A stretch of DNA of 64,000 nt from CBDCWT01 sp965223305 (GTDB lineage Bacteria > Planctomycetota > Planctomycetia > Pirellulales > Pirellulaceae). Below are positions 34,601 through 43,257 of this stretch, piece by piece. Location: positions 1 to 64,000 of the forward strand of contig CBDCWT010000088.1 in NCBI GenBank assembly GCA_965223305.1. Direction: 5' to 3'. The first letter of the stretch is position 1. Every line of letters begins with the position of its first letter. Both the position numbers and the translations under genes were made by a program. The notes under the pieces are model-generated. The model had not been told where the DNA came from, searched no databases, and worked only from the letters and a program-made list of their open reading frames with translations.

Positions 34601-37600
34601 TGTATGACTGCCCAGTGCGTCCCGAGGAACTTCGATCATCCCATCGCTGTTGGGCAGCAAATTCACCAGTACGCTGGCTGCGCCGGAGAGGAAGTCCAGA
34701 TCTGAGAGCCCGTCACTGGACTCCGCAGAAACGGCCTCGCGGCTCAATCTGCTGGCGTTGGGAGGGGCGGCCTCGGGTTCAGCAGCAAAGTCAGAACCGT
34801 CCTGCGCGTGCTGCTGGCCGGTTTCAGTGTCGCGGATCGCCCAGGGGTTGAGCAACACGCTGGGACGGTCGAGCATCACGCCAGGAAATTTCTGGGCGTA
34901 CTTGCGATCGATGATGTACTGGTACTCGTCCCCGATATTCCTGCCGGCCGCGTAGACCGACAGTGCCCGGCGAGGAGTCTGCAGCAGGGGTTCGGGGTCG
35001 ACGATCGTGGACAACTTGCCGTAGCTCGAATAAGCAGGTTCGTAGCGCGTCGCGAAGAGGTGAACGCGTGAAAAACGAGTGGCGTTCTTCAGTTCAATGC
35101 GTAGCTTGTCCTCCAGCATGGCCAATCGTGCAATCTGTAGAGGCTGCTGGCTGCGCAGCTCGAGCTGGCGGCTCTTTCCCAGTCCGTATCCTTCGCGCGA
35201 CGGTCCGTCGACCAACCGCAGCCGCAAATGCTGTCCACTGTCTTTGAGAAGGAGGTCGTAGTCGCCCGCTGCCAAGTCGGTGATTCGCAGCATCCCCTCT
35301 TTGGCAGACAGTGCCGCGAACCGGTCAGCCACGAAAGAGCTGCCGCGGAGTTCCAGTAGCGATAGATGATCGCGTAGCGGCTGGTCCACCTGTGGCATAA
35401 ACGGCAGTTCAAGTGGCTCGCCGACCACTGCATGGACCGAACGATGGTACCGATAGCTGTCCCGGCTGAGCTGCCACCGATGCCGGCGTTCGCCGGAGCC
35501 CGTGGCCACAACTTCTTCGACTTCATCCAGCGGACCGAGCCGAATCTTGCCGTCACGATCCGTTTGTAAATCCACTTCAACCCGATCCCGGAAATCTCGA
35601 TGTTTCAGCGACACAGAAACCGCGTGGTCGATGATCGACTCTCCCGAGCGTCCCAACAGCTCGATCTGATACTCGCCGTCGACAAACACCAGATGCAAGT
35701 CGTCGATATGTTCTGTTTTGGCAATCTGGTTGATCTCCAACTGATCGTGAGCTGAGACTTCAATCTGCCCCTGCCCCGTCAAGCTGGGCACTTCTGCGGC
35801 CAGCGAGAAATGCAACGAGGAAAGGCGCGAAGGCACCTGGATCTCGTGGACCGACTCACGATCCTCGAACAACTCGAAGTCTTTGACTTCCTTGCTGGAA
35901 GTAATCCCATTGTGATCGGTGGCGGTGATCCGCAGCTGCACGTTCTGCAGCACCGACAACGTCATCGGTGTACCGTTCAGCAACAACGCCGGTCTAACCA
36001 GCAGCTGCGCCGAGTTGCGCTCCAGCAGCGACTCACGATCGACATAGAATCCGGCCTGCAATTCGTAGCGTTCCTGGTCGTGTCGAAAAAATCCTAACGA
36101 CGAGAAATCGCCGTGCGTGATCACGATCGGCTGATGACCGCCGCGTTCAGTGTATGGCACTAGGATCTGACCGTTCTCGTCCGGTTCGTACTGATGTCCC
36201 GCCAGCCAGATGTTGGCATCGTCCACCTTGCGTTGCTTGTCATCGAGTACGGTAAACAGGTGTCCGGCGGTTGTGTGCTTCACCAGATGTCGCAACATGC
36301 CTTTACGAACAACCACTCGGCTGCTCAAGCCGCTGCCGATGAAATCGATGACGTAGACACCGGCTGACGACAGGCGAGGAAACTCGAACCGTCGGCGCAC
36401 CCGCCTCAGCGGCGGGTCCGAATAGCGGTAAGTGAGTTCCTGATTAGCAACGAGACCGTCCAGATTGATGTCAGTATTAACTTCGCGGCCGAACTGTTCG
36501 TAGTAGTTGCGCGCGTTGATCTCGAAGACTTTTACGATCAACGTCTGCACGTTTTTTACGTCCAGCTCCAAGGAGACGGGTTCTTCGGCCGCAAACTGCG
36601 TTTGGTTGGTCGCAGCGAAGTCCAGATCGACACGTTCTTTCAGGGCTTGGTACTGTGCTGGTGGCAGCAGCGAGTACCATTGCTCCGGCTCGCCGAGCCC
36701 GTTGACAATTTTCGTTTCGGCGAAGAGGTGCCGAAGATAGGTGTCATTGACATAGGGCTCGTACGGTTTGGTGGTTGATTCGTCAACCAGAAAATGCTGA
36801 AAGTAGCTCCTCACCAGCGATTCATCGTCTCGGATCGGCGGCAGGCCGGTCAGCTTGCCGAAGTCCGCGGCCAGATCAGCTGCCTGCTGCCGACTGCGGG
36901 CCGCGGCTAGGAACTTGCGATCGACATAGTGCACGTTGCGCGGGAGCCGCAAATAGGTAAGGAACCGCGGCTTCGAATAGGCTCCCATGCTCCGGTCGTG
37001 TACGAGCCGGTGGTAGAGCACGTGCGCCTTGAGCGAGTTGTGCACAGGGGCCAGCTTGGCGACAAAGCTCCAGAGCCGGTCGAGATAGGCCTCCCGCTCT
37101 GCGGGATCATTTAACCAATCCGAATCGTCGTGGGGTTGCAACTTCGTTAGGTAGATGTTGACGTAATTGCCTTGGTTAAGCAGATCGGGCTGCAAACGGA
37201 CGAGCTCGTCCAGCTGCTCCAGCAGCAGCTGGCGGTGGATCGCCATCGAGCCAAACGGCTTGGAGTAACGGTGCTGTAGATCGGCGACGATCAACTTCGG
37301 AAGTCCTGGCAGATCGGGCCGCCGCAACCTTTCGAGCAGATTTCGCCGTTGGTCCGGGTTAAGCTCCGTGCGGGCCAGCCAGCCGAGCGCACGATCTTCG
37401 AACCCGTCCAGGTTCTTGTAGTTCCCGTCCCGCTTCAGCGCCCGCGCGCGCAGCCGAGCTCTTTTCAGTAAGGCCTGGTCCAGGGCTGTGGGCAGGTTCG
37501 GTGTCTCGCCCACCCGTCGCCGCTGGTGATTGAATCTCAGTTTCAGGCGTTCACCGAGCTGCTTCAGCGTCTGTTCGGGGTTTCGCGCGTAGGTCAGCAG

Positions 37601-37876
37601 CAATTGCCGTTGCTGCACTTCGCGGACGCGCGCAGTGCGCTTGTAGCGCTTAATCCAAGCTCGCAACAGCTCTTCGACCTTGTCGAACTGCTCGTGGCTT
37701 TGGAAATAGAGGCAGTGATAATAATAGTAGTCTTCGGATCCTGGAATCAGCAGTTCGAGCGCCGCGGCGCGGTCCTCGGCCAACACATAGTCCTCGATGT
37801 AGTCGACCTCGGCGGCCGTTCCGGCCGCTCCCAGTAGAACAGCCGACATCGCCGTCAATACTGCTACACGCCTCAT
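31604..37876 (-). CDS. Giant secreted protein, possible alpha-2-macroglobulin-like folds
   Basis: A 2090-residue exported protein. The ATG at 37876 has AAGGAG six bases upstream; a TTG two codons earlier is rejected. Signal peptide: VAVLTAMSAVLLGAAGTAAEV. Residues ~25-330 are helical-repeat-like (many LLR/QLL helices). From ~420 come beta domains such as VSLELDVKNVQTLIVKVFEI, reminiscent of MG domains of bacterial alpha-2-macroglobulin. A second similar unit near 1930 reads VTINYQNLNRVEVNYYLMDI. A Gly/Met-rich linker lies near residue 1345. The C-terminus (GKPLPAVYVKVYARMKDGK) resembles a carboxypeptidase-regulatory-like sandwich. No thioester motif was found. Function unknown; probably a periplasmic or surface structural protein. 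Confidence 0.75.
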   Translation of the reverse strand: MRRVAVLTAMSAVLLGAAGTAAEVDYIEDYVLAEDRAAALELLIPGSEDYYYYHCLYFQSHEQFDKVEELLRAWIKRYKRTARVREVQQRQLLLTYARNPEQTLKQLGERLKLRFNHQRRRVGETPNLPTALDQALLKRARLRARALKRDGNYKNLDGFEDRALGWLARTELNPDQRRNLLERLRRPDLPGLPKLIVADLQHRYSKPFGSMAIHRQLLLEQLDELVRLQPDLLNQGNYVNIYLTKLQPHDDSDWLNDPAEREAYLDRLWSFVAKLAPVHNSLKAHVLYHRLVHDRSMGAYSKPRFLTYLRLPRNVHYVDRKFLAAARSRQQAADLAADFGKLTGLPPIRDDESLVRSYFQHFLVDESTTKPYEPYVNDTYLRHLFAETKIVNGLGEPEQWYSLLPPAQYQALKERVDLDFAATNQTQFAAEEPVSLELDVKNVQTLIVKVFEINARNYYEQFGREVNTDINLDGLVANQELTYRYSDPPLRRVRRRFEFPRLSSAGVYVIDFIGSGLSSRVVVRKGMLRHLVKHTTAGHLFTVLDDKQRKVDDANIWLAGHQYEPDENGQILVPYTERGGHQPIVITHGDFSSLGFFRHDQERYELQAGFYVDRESLLERNSAQLLVRPALLLNGTPMTLSVLQNVQLRITATDHNGITSSKEVKDFELFEDRESVHEIQVPSRLSSLHFSLAAEVPSLTGQGQIEVSAHDQLEINQIAKTEHIDDLHLVFVDGEYQIELLGRSGESIIDHAVSVSLKHRDFRDRVEVDLQTDRDGKIRLGPLDEVEEVVATGSGERRHRWQLSRDSYRYHRSVHAVVGEPLELPFMPQVDQPLRDHLSLLELRGSSFVADRFAALSAKEGMLRITDLAAGDYDLLLKDSGQHLRLRLVDGPSREGYGLGKSRQLELRSQQPLQIARLAMLEDKLRIELKNATRFSRVHLFATRYEPAYSSYGKLSTIVDPEPLLQTPRRALSVYAAGRNIGDEYQYIIDRKYAQKFPGVMLDRPSVLLNPWAIRDTETGQQHAQDGSDFAAEPEAAPPNASRLSREAVSAESSDGLSDLDFLSGAASVLVNLLPNSDGMIEVPRDALGSHTQVHVVAVDPRTTAYRKLSLPSQPRAVRDLRLATSLDAQKHFTQQKRITVIRQGETFTLDDISTSRFELYDSLARVHALYSTLTRHPHLAEFSFLMGWPDFVAAEKQRLYSKHACHELNFFLSRKDPEFFAATVQPYLENKKDKTFLDHYLLGHDLTPYLDSWAYSQLNTVERILLSQRIETDREYTRRDVLDRFALLPDNIDRFNQLFQTAIASSSLDIDDVALQISGKDVAGGGSKMLGGMGGFGGGRMGGVGGGRELAGVPAQRLGEQELADKLSLSKKQARSWGRQSEARFYFDTDAALREDVRQLYRRLDKTQEWVEHNYYRLPIAEQNSDLIAVNAFWRDYVRHDAGAPFHSQYLAAAAGSFAEMMFALAVLDLPFESAEHQREYDETKLTLVAASPAIVFHEEIREAASRADQTPILVSENFFQRDDRYRFVANERTDKFVTDEFLVRTVYGCQVVATNPTSSVQKLDLLLQVPQGAVPVLNGQATKSVHTQLEPYATETIEYFFYFPAAGRFPHYPVQVAKNEELLAAGEPVQLSVVETLSRVDRGSWEYISQNGSDQDVIEFLRTHNLHHLDLGKIAFRMADEPFFLNVVELLRKRHSYDHTLWSYGIKHNDPTSIREYLQHEDSFVAQCGLALNSELLQINPVVRKTYQHMDYRPLVNARAHPLGRKRQILNDRLSVQYHQLLKVLSYDRALNSDDRLALTYYLLLQDRIAAAMALFAEIDPAELETRMQYDYFAAYLAMCRQDVDAAGRIARDYSSHPVVRWKNAFLSIDKQLDEIAGGDVEVVDSEQRNQTQTQLAATEPSLDFSVESKEVTINYQNLNRVEVNYYLMDIELLYSRNPFVQQYSHQFSSIRPNQTEVVMLPEEAATFTFPLPAELHNRNVLVEVKGGGTTEAKAYYSNSLALQIVENYGQLRVANSLTGKPLPAVYVKVYARMKDGKVRFYKDGYSDLRGRFDYSSLSTNELDFVEKFSLLVLSEEHGAVVREVDTP

Positions 37877-38177
37877 GTGCAACTCCTTTGAAGATAAGCG
37901 GCTTGCCGGTATTGCCTCAGCTAGATTGTAGCTTTGCCCTGTGCCGTTACGGGTAAGACGAGCCGGATGCCCAGATGGTTTTGCAGCCAGCTAGATTTGT
38001 GACAAACATTTCAACTACTGCCGGTTTGGCGTAAGATGAAGAGATTCCTCTCGCCCCTTCCGATCGTCTTTCGTAAGGGCCGTAACGGGGGGAGTGGGCG
38101 TGATAGGGTTGAGACCGCGTTCGGCGGACGAGCCCCAGGGCACGCCGGCCTGGCACACCCGCCGCAGCCGCTTCACC

Positions 38178-39806
38178 ATGAATCCTTCGCGTATCGGTCC
38201 CTTTGCGATTGAAGAGCGTCTGGGCAGCGACGGTACGTCAGCGGTTCACCGTGCCGTTCACATTCAGCAACGGCGCGGAGTCGCCGTCAAGCTGTTCGCG
38301 GCGCCGCTGATTTCCAGTGACCTGCAGGCCAAGACGGCGCTGGTGCAGGAAGTCGATCGCCTCAAGGGGCTGGTGCATCCCAACATTGCACGATGCTACG
38401 GGGGAATCCTGGAGGCGTCTTTGGGCTGCATCGCTTCGGAGTTGGTCGCGGGCGAGACGTTGGTCGACGTGTTGTCGCGGCGAGGCCGGTTGTCGTGGGA
38501 GACGGTGGTCGACTACGCATTCCAGATCAGCTCGGCGTTGGATCAAGCGCACGCCGACGGCGTGGTGCATCAAGACTTGACTCCCGACAAGATCTTGATC
38601 ACCGACGACGACCAAGTGAAGATCGTCGATTTCCGCGTGGACCGGGCCAACAATCCAACCTGCATTTCTTCCCACAAGCGTACGCCACAGCGTGCTCGCT
38701 ATCTGTCACCCGAGCAGCTGCGCGGTGACTCGCCGCTGACCGAAAAAACAGACCTCTACTCGCTAGGCTGCATCATGTTCGAGATGCTGGTCGGTCGGCC
38801 CGCGTTCGCAGCCGGATCTGTCGAGCAGATCACGACCGAGCAGCTTCAGACTGAGCCCCCGCGCGTCGGCTCGATGGTGCTGGACTGCCCTATCTGGCTC
38901 GAGTCGTTGATTCGGCAGCTGCTCGAAAAGGACCCCGCGAACCGACCGCACGGGGCGGCCGCCGTGGTGTTGGCGCTCCAGGAGACACACCGGCAGGTAG
39001 CCGCCAAGACGGGGGTTCTCGAGCATGCAGCGGGTGGCTTCAGCCCTCTCTCGCGCGAGGTAGACAAGGATATGGCGCGAGACCTGCTGCGCAAGGCCCG
39101 CCGCGAGAAACACCAGCGCGAGAGGCCTACTGCCACACCTCTGTACGAAAGCCCCTGGTTCTTGGCCCTGATGCTGCTGCTCCTGGTGGGTGGGGTTGCC
39201 GCTTGGTTGTTGCGCCCCGTCAACGAAGCGAAGCAACTCGAGCGAGCAAAGGCAATCTTGGCGGAACACGAGGGTGTCCAGCAGGAAAAGGCGAGGCCCA
39301 TTTTGGAACGCGTCTTGGCGCGTACGCCGCAGGGCGAGTACGCGGGCGAGGCCCGAGTGCTGATCGATGAACTGGATATGGCCAGCGCCGAACGGCGGTT
39401 GCGGATCCGGGCGCGGCTCGGTCAAGAGCCCAAGTCGGAAGCCGAGCGGCATTTTGCGGAGGCTTTCCGCTTCGAACAATTCGGGGACCGTCTGACAGCG
39501 CTGAACCGCTACCAGAGTATGGTCGATCTTTTTGCTGAACATGGCGAGGATCGGCCGTTCGTCAACCTGGCGCGGCGGCAGATCGCCGCTTTGGAGAAAG
39601 ACCGTTCGCCCGAAGGCCGGGTGCGGTTCGTCGAGGAGCGTTTGGCGGACGCCGAGCAGCTGGCAGTGGAAGGCCGGCTGGTCGAGGCACGCAAGATCTG
39701 GAGTAGTATCGTCAGCCTGTACGGTAGCAATCGAGAGTTTGAAGTCCAGGTCGAGCGGGCGCAGCTCCAGCTGACAGGCTCCCGCCCGTCGCCAGCCGAG
39801 CCCTAG
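38178..39806 (+). CDS. Ser/Thr kinase-like protein with degenerate active site, membrane anchored
   Basis: About 542 residues from the ATG at 38178 (IGPFAIEERLGSDGT is a standard kinase opening); an upstream GTG at 38094 is possible. The kinase fold spans ~8-285 and keeps the ATP lysine (VAVKLF, Lys38), but the catalytic loop reads HQDLTPDK (131-138): the loop Arg, Lys and metal-binding Asn are replaced. DFG is DFR (151-153). A transmembrane helix (FLALMLLLLVGGVAAWLL) lies near 350, followed by a helical-repeat extracytoplasmic domain. I infer a pseudokinase or weak kinase with a scaffold or signalling role. Confidence 0.85.
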   Translation: MNPSRIGPFAIEERLGSDGTSAVHRAVHIQQRRGVAVKLFAAPLISSDLQAKTALVQEVDRLKGLVHPNIARCYGGILEASLGCIASELVAGETLVDVLSRRGRLSWETVVDYAFQISSALDQAHADGVVHQDLTPDKILITDDDQVKIVDFRVDRANNPTCISSHKRTPQRARYLSPEQLRGDSPLTEKTDLYSLGCIMFEMLVGRPAFAAGSVEQITTEQLQTEPPRVGSMVLDCPIWLESLIRQLLEKDPANRPHGAAAVVLALQETHRQVAAKTGVLEHAAGGFSPLSREVDKDMARDLLRKARREKHQRERPTATPLYESPWFLALMLLLLVGGVAAWLLRPVNEAKQLERAKAILAEHEGVQQEKARPILERVLARTPQGEYAGEARVLIDELDMASAERRLRIRARLGQEPKSEAERHFAEAFRFEQFGDRLTALNRYQSMVDLFAEHGEDRPFVNLARRQIAALEKDRSPEGRVRFVEERLADAEQLAVEGRLVEARKIWSSIVSLYGSNREFEVQVERAQLQLTGSRPSPAEP

Positions 39807-39809
39807 TCG

Positions 39810-40088
39810 CGCAGCTTCTAACCTGGTGCGTGATTTCCTCTTTCTTCACTCTCCCGCGGGGAGAGTCGGCCCGAAGGGCCGGTGAGAGGGGAGCACGCCA
39901 TGGGGCGATCACTCCCGGGTAGCCCTCCCCGGACGCTATCGCGTCCGACCCTCCCGCGAGCGGGAGGGTGAGGTAGATGCGAGCAAGTTTGGTCAACATG
40001 AAGCGCAAAAGCTGCACGATCCCTCTGACGGGAGGGCGACGCTCCTGCGGAGCCGTTTTTTCCACGTACGATTAGTGTCGTGCAGCCT
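39810..40088. repeat. Composite palindromic repeat
   Basis: Starts with GCAGCTTCTAACCTGGTGCG, then the CTCTCCCGCGGGGAGAG and GGCCCGAAGGGCC hairpins, CGGACGCTATCGCGTCCG and CCTCCCGCGAGCGGGAGGG. It lies immediately downstream of the kinase-like gene. It supplies the uninterrupted form of the site in which foldback element copy 1 is inserted. The last part (40018-40088) continues into the left flank of the IS element. Confidence 0.8.
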
Positions 40089-40092
40089 TTAA

Positions 40093-41804
40093 CCCGGATT
40101 ATTCACGAGGGGTTGAAGATTGGGCAGAGATATGTGGTTGAGCTTTTGATGTAGGTTCGCGACCGCCAACGGGCAGAGTTCCCCCTTTCCCCCTTGCGAG
40201 GGCAGGTGACGGTGAAGATTTGACGAGGGAGACGGACAAGGGCGGGCGGCTACGTGCCAGGAGCCAAGGCTTGAGCCACGGTGCGGAAGAAGGGCAGATA
40301 TGGCCAGGAGCCTGAAAGAAATACACGCACGCGACGTGCGGTGATCTTCATGCGTGAGGCTACTTTGATCAGCATCATCCGCCAAGTGTTCGCATGGCCT
40401 TCACCCAAAGGATCGGCTTGGCGGCGGCGATTGAACTGGCCGCGACGCGTGCGACCCGTGGACGCTTCAGCCGGAATTTCATGTGTCACTTGCAACGGGT
40501 CCGATCCTTGCTCCGACAACACTTTGACCGTCGGTTCCAGTGGCGGCGAGGCGATTCGTCGACGCATCTGCACCAGCAGGTTGTTGGCCGCGCAGTGCAG
40601 AAACATGCGGAAGCAATTCGCCATATAGCGATGATCGCTCAGCCGATCTGCGCACAGATCACATTTCAGCTCCTTGTTGCGGTTCTCGCTTTCGCCGCGT
40701 TCGCTGTACTCATCATAAGCGCCGTGCGGCAACGTGCGGGCTCCAGGACGATTGGTTACAACGGCTCGGCGGTTCGTCCCCTGCGAGTTGGCTTCGCACT
40801 TGACGACGACCCACCGCGGCTGCTCCCAAGTGCCGGGTTGGTAGTCAAAGCCCGTGAAGAGCCGTTGCGGCTGGCCGCTCTTTTCGCACGCTTCGACGGC
40901 TGTTTTCAGCAATTCCTCGCTGTTTCGCTTCAACACGTTATTCATGCCAACGCCAATCGAGTAGAGGACACTCAGCCGCTCACAGACCCGATAAAACCAA
41001 GGTTTGGCATAGCCCGAGTCGGCCCGTACGTGAATCACAACATCAGGAAATTTTTCACGCAGAGCCTCGACGACACGTTCCAAATCAAGTCCCAGTCCGA
41101 GCGCCGGGTCCGCCGTGCCGTACAGCAGCGCTGGCAGCACGACCAAGTCGTTGTCGGCACAGGTGATCGCACGCACTAGGTATTGGTACTGCTTGTAGTA
41201 TCCGTGGTAGAAGATCAATTGTTGTTGACCGTGAGTGGGATCGTCGAAAACGTCAATGTCCAAAGTAATCTCGACGGGCGTCTCGTCGAAGGAGTCCACG
41301 AAGTGTTGAAGGAACCACTCTTCCAACCGCAACAAGTCAGCTGGGGTGACGGCATTTTCAAACCGCGACAACGTGGGTTGACTTGCCAAATCTTTATCGT
41401 CCGGCAAGCGGTCCGCGATCATTTTGAAGATGGCGTCACTGCGTAACGCATCATGATCATTCTGGTCTTCGTAGCCGGCGACAATGCCGAACACGCGACT
41501 TCGAACCATCTCCAACACCGAATGAGTTGGGTCGGTTCGAGTGTCACCCAATTGAGCGGCAAACCCCTCTGTCAGCTTCAGTTTTTCGTCGAACTGCCGA
41601 AACAACAGCAGTCCGGTATCCGTGGAAAGATGTTCCTGTACCGGTTCAATTTCGATAGGCAATTCTGTCGAGAAACCCAGTTCCACATTCCAAACATCGT
41701 GTAAAATCATTTCGAGCCTCCAAGCGTTGAAAGAAGTCCTTTAGTCATCACTTCTTAGATGCGTTTGGAGGCTCAAGAATTCCCGCTTTCGTGAATAATC
41801 CGGG
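40093..41804 (-). mobile_element. IS1380-family insertion sequence (1712 bp)
   Basis: Both ends carry the 16-bp terminal repeat CCCGGATTATTCACGA. The element is flanked by TTAA on each side (40089-40092 and 41805-41808), a 4-bp target duplication. It contains one transposase gene. Joining the flanks restores a sequence of the composite-repeat type (GCAGCCTTTAACCTAGCGCG), close to the intact copy at 39810 (GCAGCTTCTAACCTGGTGCG), which confirms the insertion. Apparently complete. Confidence 0.93.
40250..41710 (-). CDS. IS1380-family transposase
   Basis: A 486-residue DDE transposase. Family motifs: YEDQNDHDALRSD, LDIDVFDDPTHGQQQLIFY (first catalytic Asp region), HVRADSGYAKPWFY (second Asp) and YSERGESENRNKELKCDL (Glu region). 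These occur in order and without frameshift, so the gene looks functional. Together with the matched terminal repeats and TTAA duplications it makes an autonomous element, and it is the likely source of activity for the 174-bp foldback elements that share its ends. Confidence 0.95.
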   Translation of the reverse strand: MILHDVWNVELGFSTELPIEIEPVQEHLSTDTGLLLFRQFDEKLKLTEGFAAQLGDTRTDPTHSVLEMVRSRVFGIVAGYEDQNDHDALRSDAIFKMIADRLPDDKDLASQPTLSRFENAVTPADLLRLEEWFLQHFVDSFDETPVEITLDIDVFDDPTHGQQQLIFYHGYYKQYQYLVRAITCADNDLVVLPALLYGTADPALGLGLDLERVVEALREKFPDVVIHVRADSGYAKPWFYRVCERLSVLYSIGVGMNNVLKRNSEELLKTAVEACEKSGQPQRLFTGFDYQPGTWEQPRWVVVKCEANSQGTNRRAVVTNRPGARTLPHGAYDEYSERGESENRNKELKCDLCADRLSDHRYMANCFRMFLHCAANNLLVQMRRRIASPPLEPTVKVLSEQGSDPLQVTHEIPAEASTGRTRRGQFNRRRQADPLGEGHANTWRMMLIKVASRMKITARRVRVFLSGSWPYLPFFRTVAQALAPGT

Positions 41805-41808
41805 TTAA

Positions 41809-41985
41809 CCTAGCGCGTGATTTCGTCCTTCTTCACTCTCCCCTCGGGGAGAGCGGCCCGAAGGGCCGGTGAGAGGGGAGCCCTCCCCGACGCTACGCGT
41901 CGGTTTTGCTGAGAAACCGTGGGCTAACGCCCAGCGGCTGATTTGCAGCGTAGCCGAACTCGCCAGAGTTTGGCGGATTGCATGA
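41809..41985. repeat. Composite palindromic repeat, right half split by the IS
   Basis: CCTAGCGCGTGATTTCGTCC continues the unit interrupted at 40088. It is followed by the CTCTCCCCTCGGGGAGAG and GGCCCGAAGGGCC hairpins, GACGCTACGCGTC, GTGGGCTAACGCCC and GTAGCCGAACTCGCCAGAG (41950-41973). The order of units is the reverse complement of the block at 49445-49640. Confidence 0.8.
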
Positions 41986-42129
41986 AAAGTAAGCTGTACA
42001 ACCTCCAAGCGGGGAAGGGACTAGCGTAAGGAAATCCACTTTTCCGACAGGAGCCTAGCATCCTCATCGAGCCGGGGGGCCTTGACTCCGCCAGCTGCCT
42101 CCGGAAGAAAGGTGAACGGGAGAGAGCCC

Positions 42130-43236
42130 ATGGCCCGTGTTGTACTTGCGATGTCCGGTGGTGTAGATAGCAGCGTTGCCGCCCACTTGCTGTGCGGCGC
42201 GGGGCATGAAGTCATCGGAGTCTTCATGCGCCATGGCGATGACACCCGGAATTCATGTCGTACGGAAAGCGATCGGAAAAACGATCTGCCGCTGCTCGAC
42301 GCCCGGGCCGGCCACAAACAGGGCTGCTGTACTGCTGCTGACGCCGCCGATGCGCGACGCGTCGCCGATCGGTTGGGCATCCCGTTTTATGCACTGGATC
42401 TACAGGCAGAGTTTCGCCAGATCATTGACTATTTTGTCGACGAGTATGCCGTCGGCCGTACTCCCAATCCTTGTGTAATGTGTAACAATTGGATCAAGTT
42501 TGGGCGACTGTTTCACTACGCAGATAGTGTCTCCGCGGACTACGTGGCGACGGGACACTACGCCCGCTTGGAACCCCATGCCGGTCGTCCCGCCTTGTTT
42601 CGTGGAATCGACAAGTCCAAGGATCAGTCCTACGTGCTGTTCGGAGTCCGCAGTGCCTATCTGAGTCGCATGTTGTTGCCGATCGGGACGTACCACAAAC
42701 CTGCGATCCGAGAACTGGCAAGCCAACTGGGACTCCGAGTCGCCGACAAACGAGATAGCCAAGAAATCTGTTTTGTAGAAAGTGGCCGCCACTCCCAGTT
42801 CGTCGCCGAAAGGTGCTCTCGTGAGACGGCGGGAGATATCGTTACGACTGACGGGAAAATCGTCGGACGGCATCGGGGTATCGAAGGATTTACAATCGGG
42901 CAGCGCAAAGGACTAGGTGTTGCCCTGGGAGAACCGCGATTTGTTGTGCGCATTGACCCGCTGCAGAACCAAGTGGTCATTGGCGAGCGGCGGGAGCTGG
43001 CCAGGCAGACCTTGACTGCCGATCGCACAAACTGGCTGCGTGAGCCTCCTGAAGGCGAGTTTCGTTGCACGGTTCAATTTCGGTACAACAGCCAGGCGGC
43101 ACCGGCAAAGGCCCGCAGCCTGCCCGCTGGGCGACTGGAAGTCGTTTTCGACAGCCCGATGCAAGGTATTGCCCCCGGCCAAGCGGTGGTCTGCTACGAC
43201 GGAGACCGGGTGTTAGGTGGCGGCTGGATCTGCTGA
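42130..43236 (+). CDS. mnmA: tRNA-specific 2-thiouridylase
   Basis: A 368-residue enzyme that forms 2-thiouridine at position 34 of tRNA Lys, Glu and Gln in the cytoplasm, using ATP and sulfur from a relay. The PP-loop SGGVDSSVAAHLL opens the protein. NPCVMCNNWIKFG holds the first catalytic Cys, DKSKDQSYVLFG is conserved and DSQEICFVE holds the second Cys. GEPRFVVRIDP, QFRYNS and GIAPGQAVVCYDG mark the C-terminal barrel. The ATG at 42130 follows GGGAGAG; an ATG 48 bases upstream is less likely. First gene of a four-gene collinear cluster. Confidence 0.95.
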   Translation: MARVVLAMSGGVDSSVAAHLLCGAGHEVIGVFMRHGDDTRNSCRTESDRKNDLPLLDARAGHKQGCCTAADAADARRVADRLGIPFYALDLQAEFRQIIDYFVDEYAVGRTPNPCVMCNNWIKFGRLFHYADSVSADYVATGHYARLEPHAGRPALFRGIDKSKDQSYVLFGVRSAYLSRMLLPIGTYHKPAIRELASQLGLRVADKRDSQEICFVESGRHSQFVAERCSRETAGDIVTTDGKIVGRHRGIEGFTIGQRKGLGVALGEPRFVVRIDPLQNQVVIGERRELARQTLTADRTNWLREPPEGEFRCTVQFRYNSQAAPAKARSLPAGRLEVVFDSPMQGIAPGQAVVCYDGDRVLGGGWIC

Positions 43237-43257
43237 TTTCAGAGAAGGAACTCATCC

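Noticed and set aside
40093..41804. Reading the IS as a degraded remnant
   Set aside because: The transposase is full length with all catalytic motifs, and both 16-bp ends and target duplications are intact.
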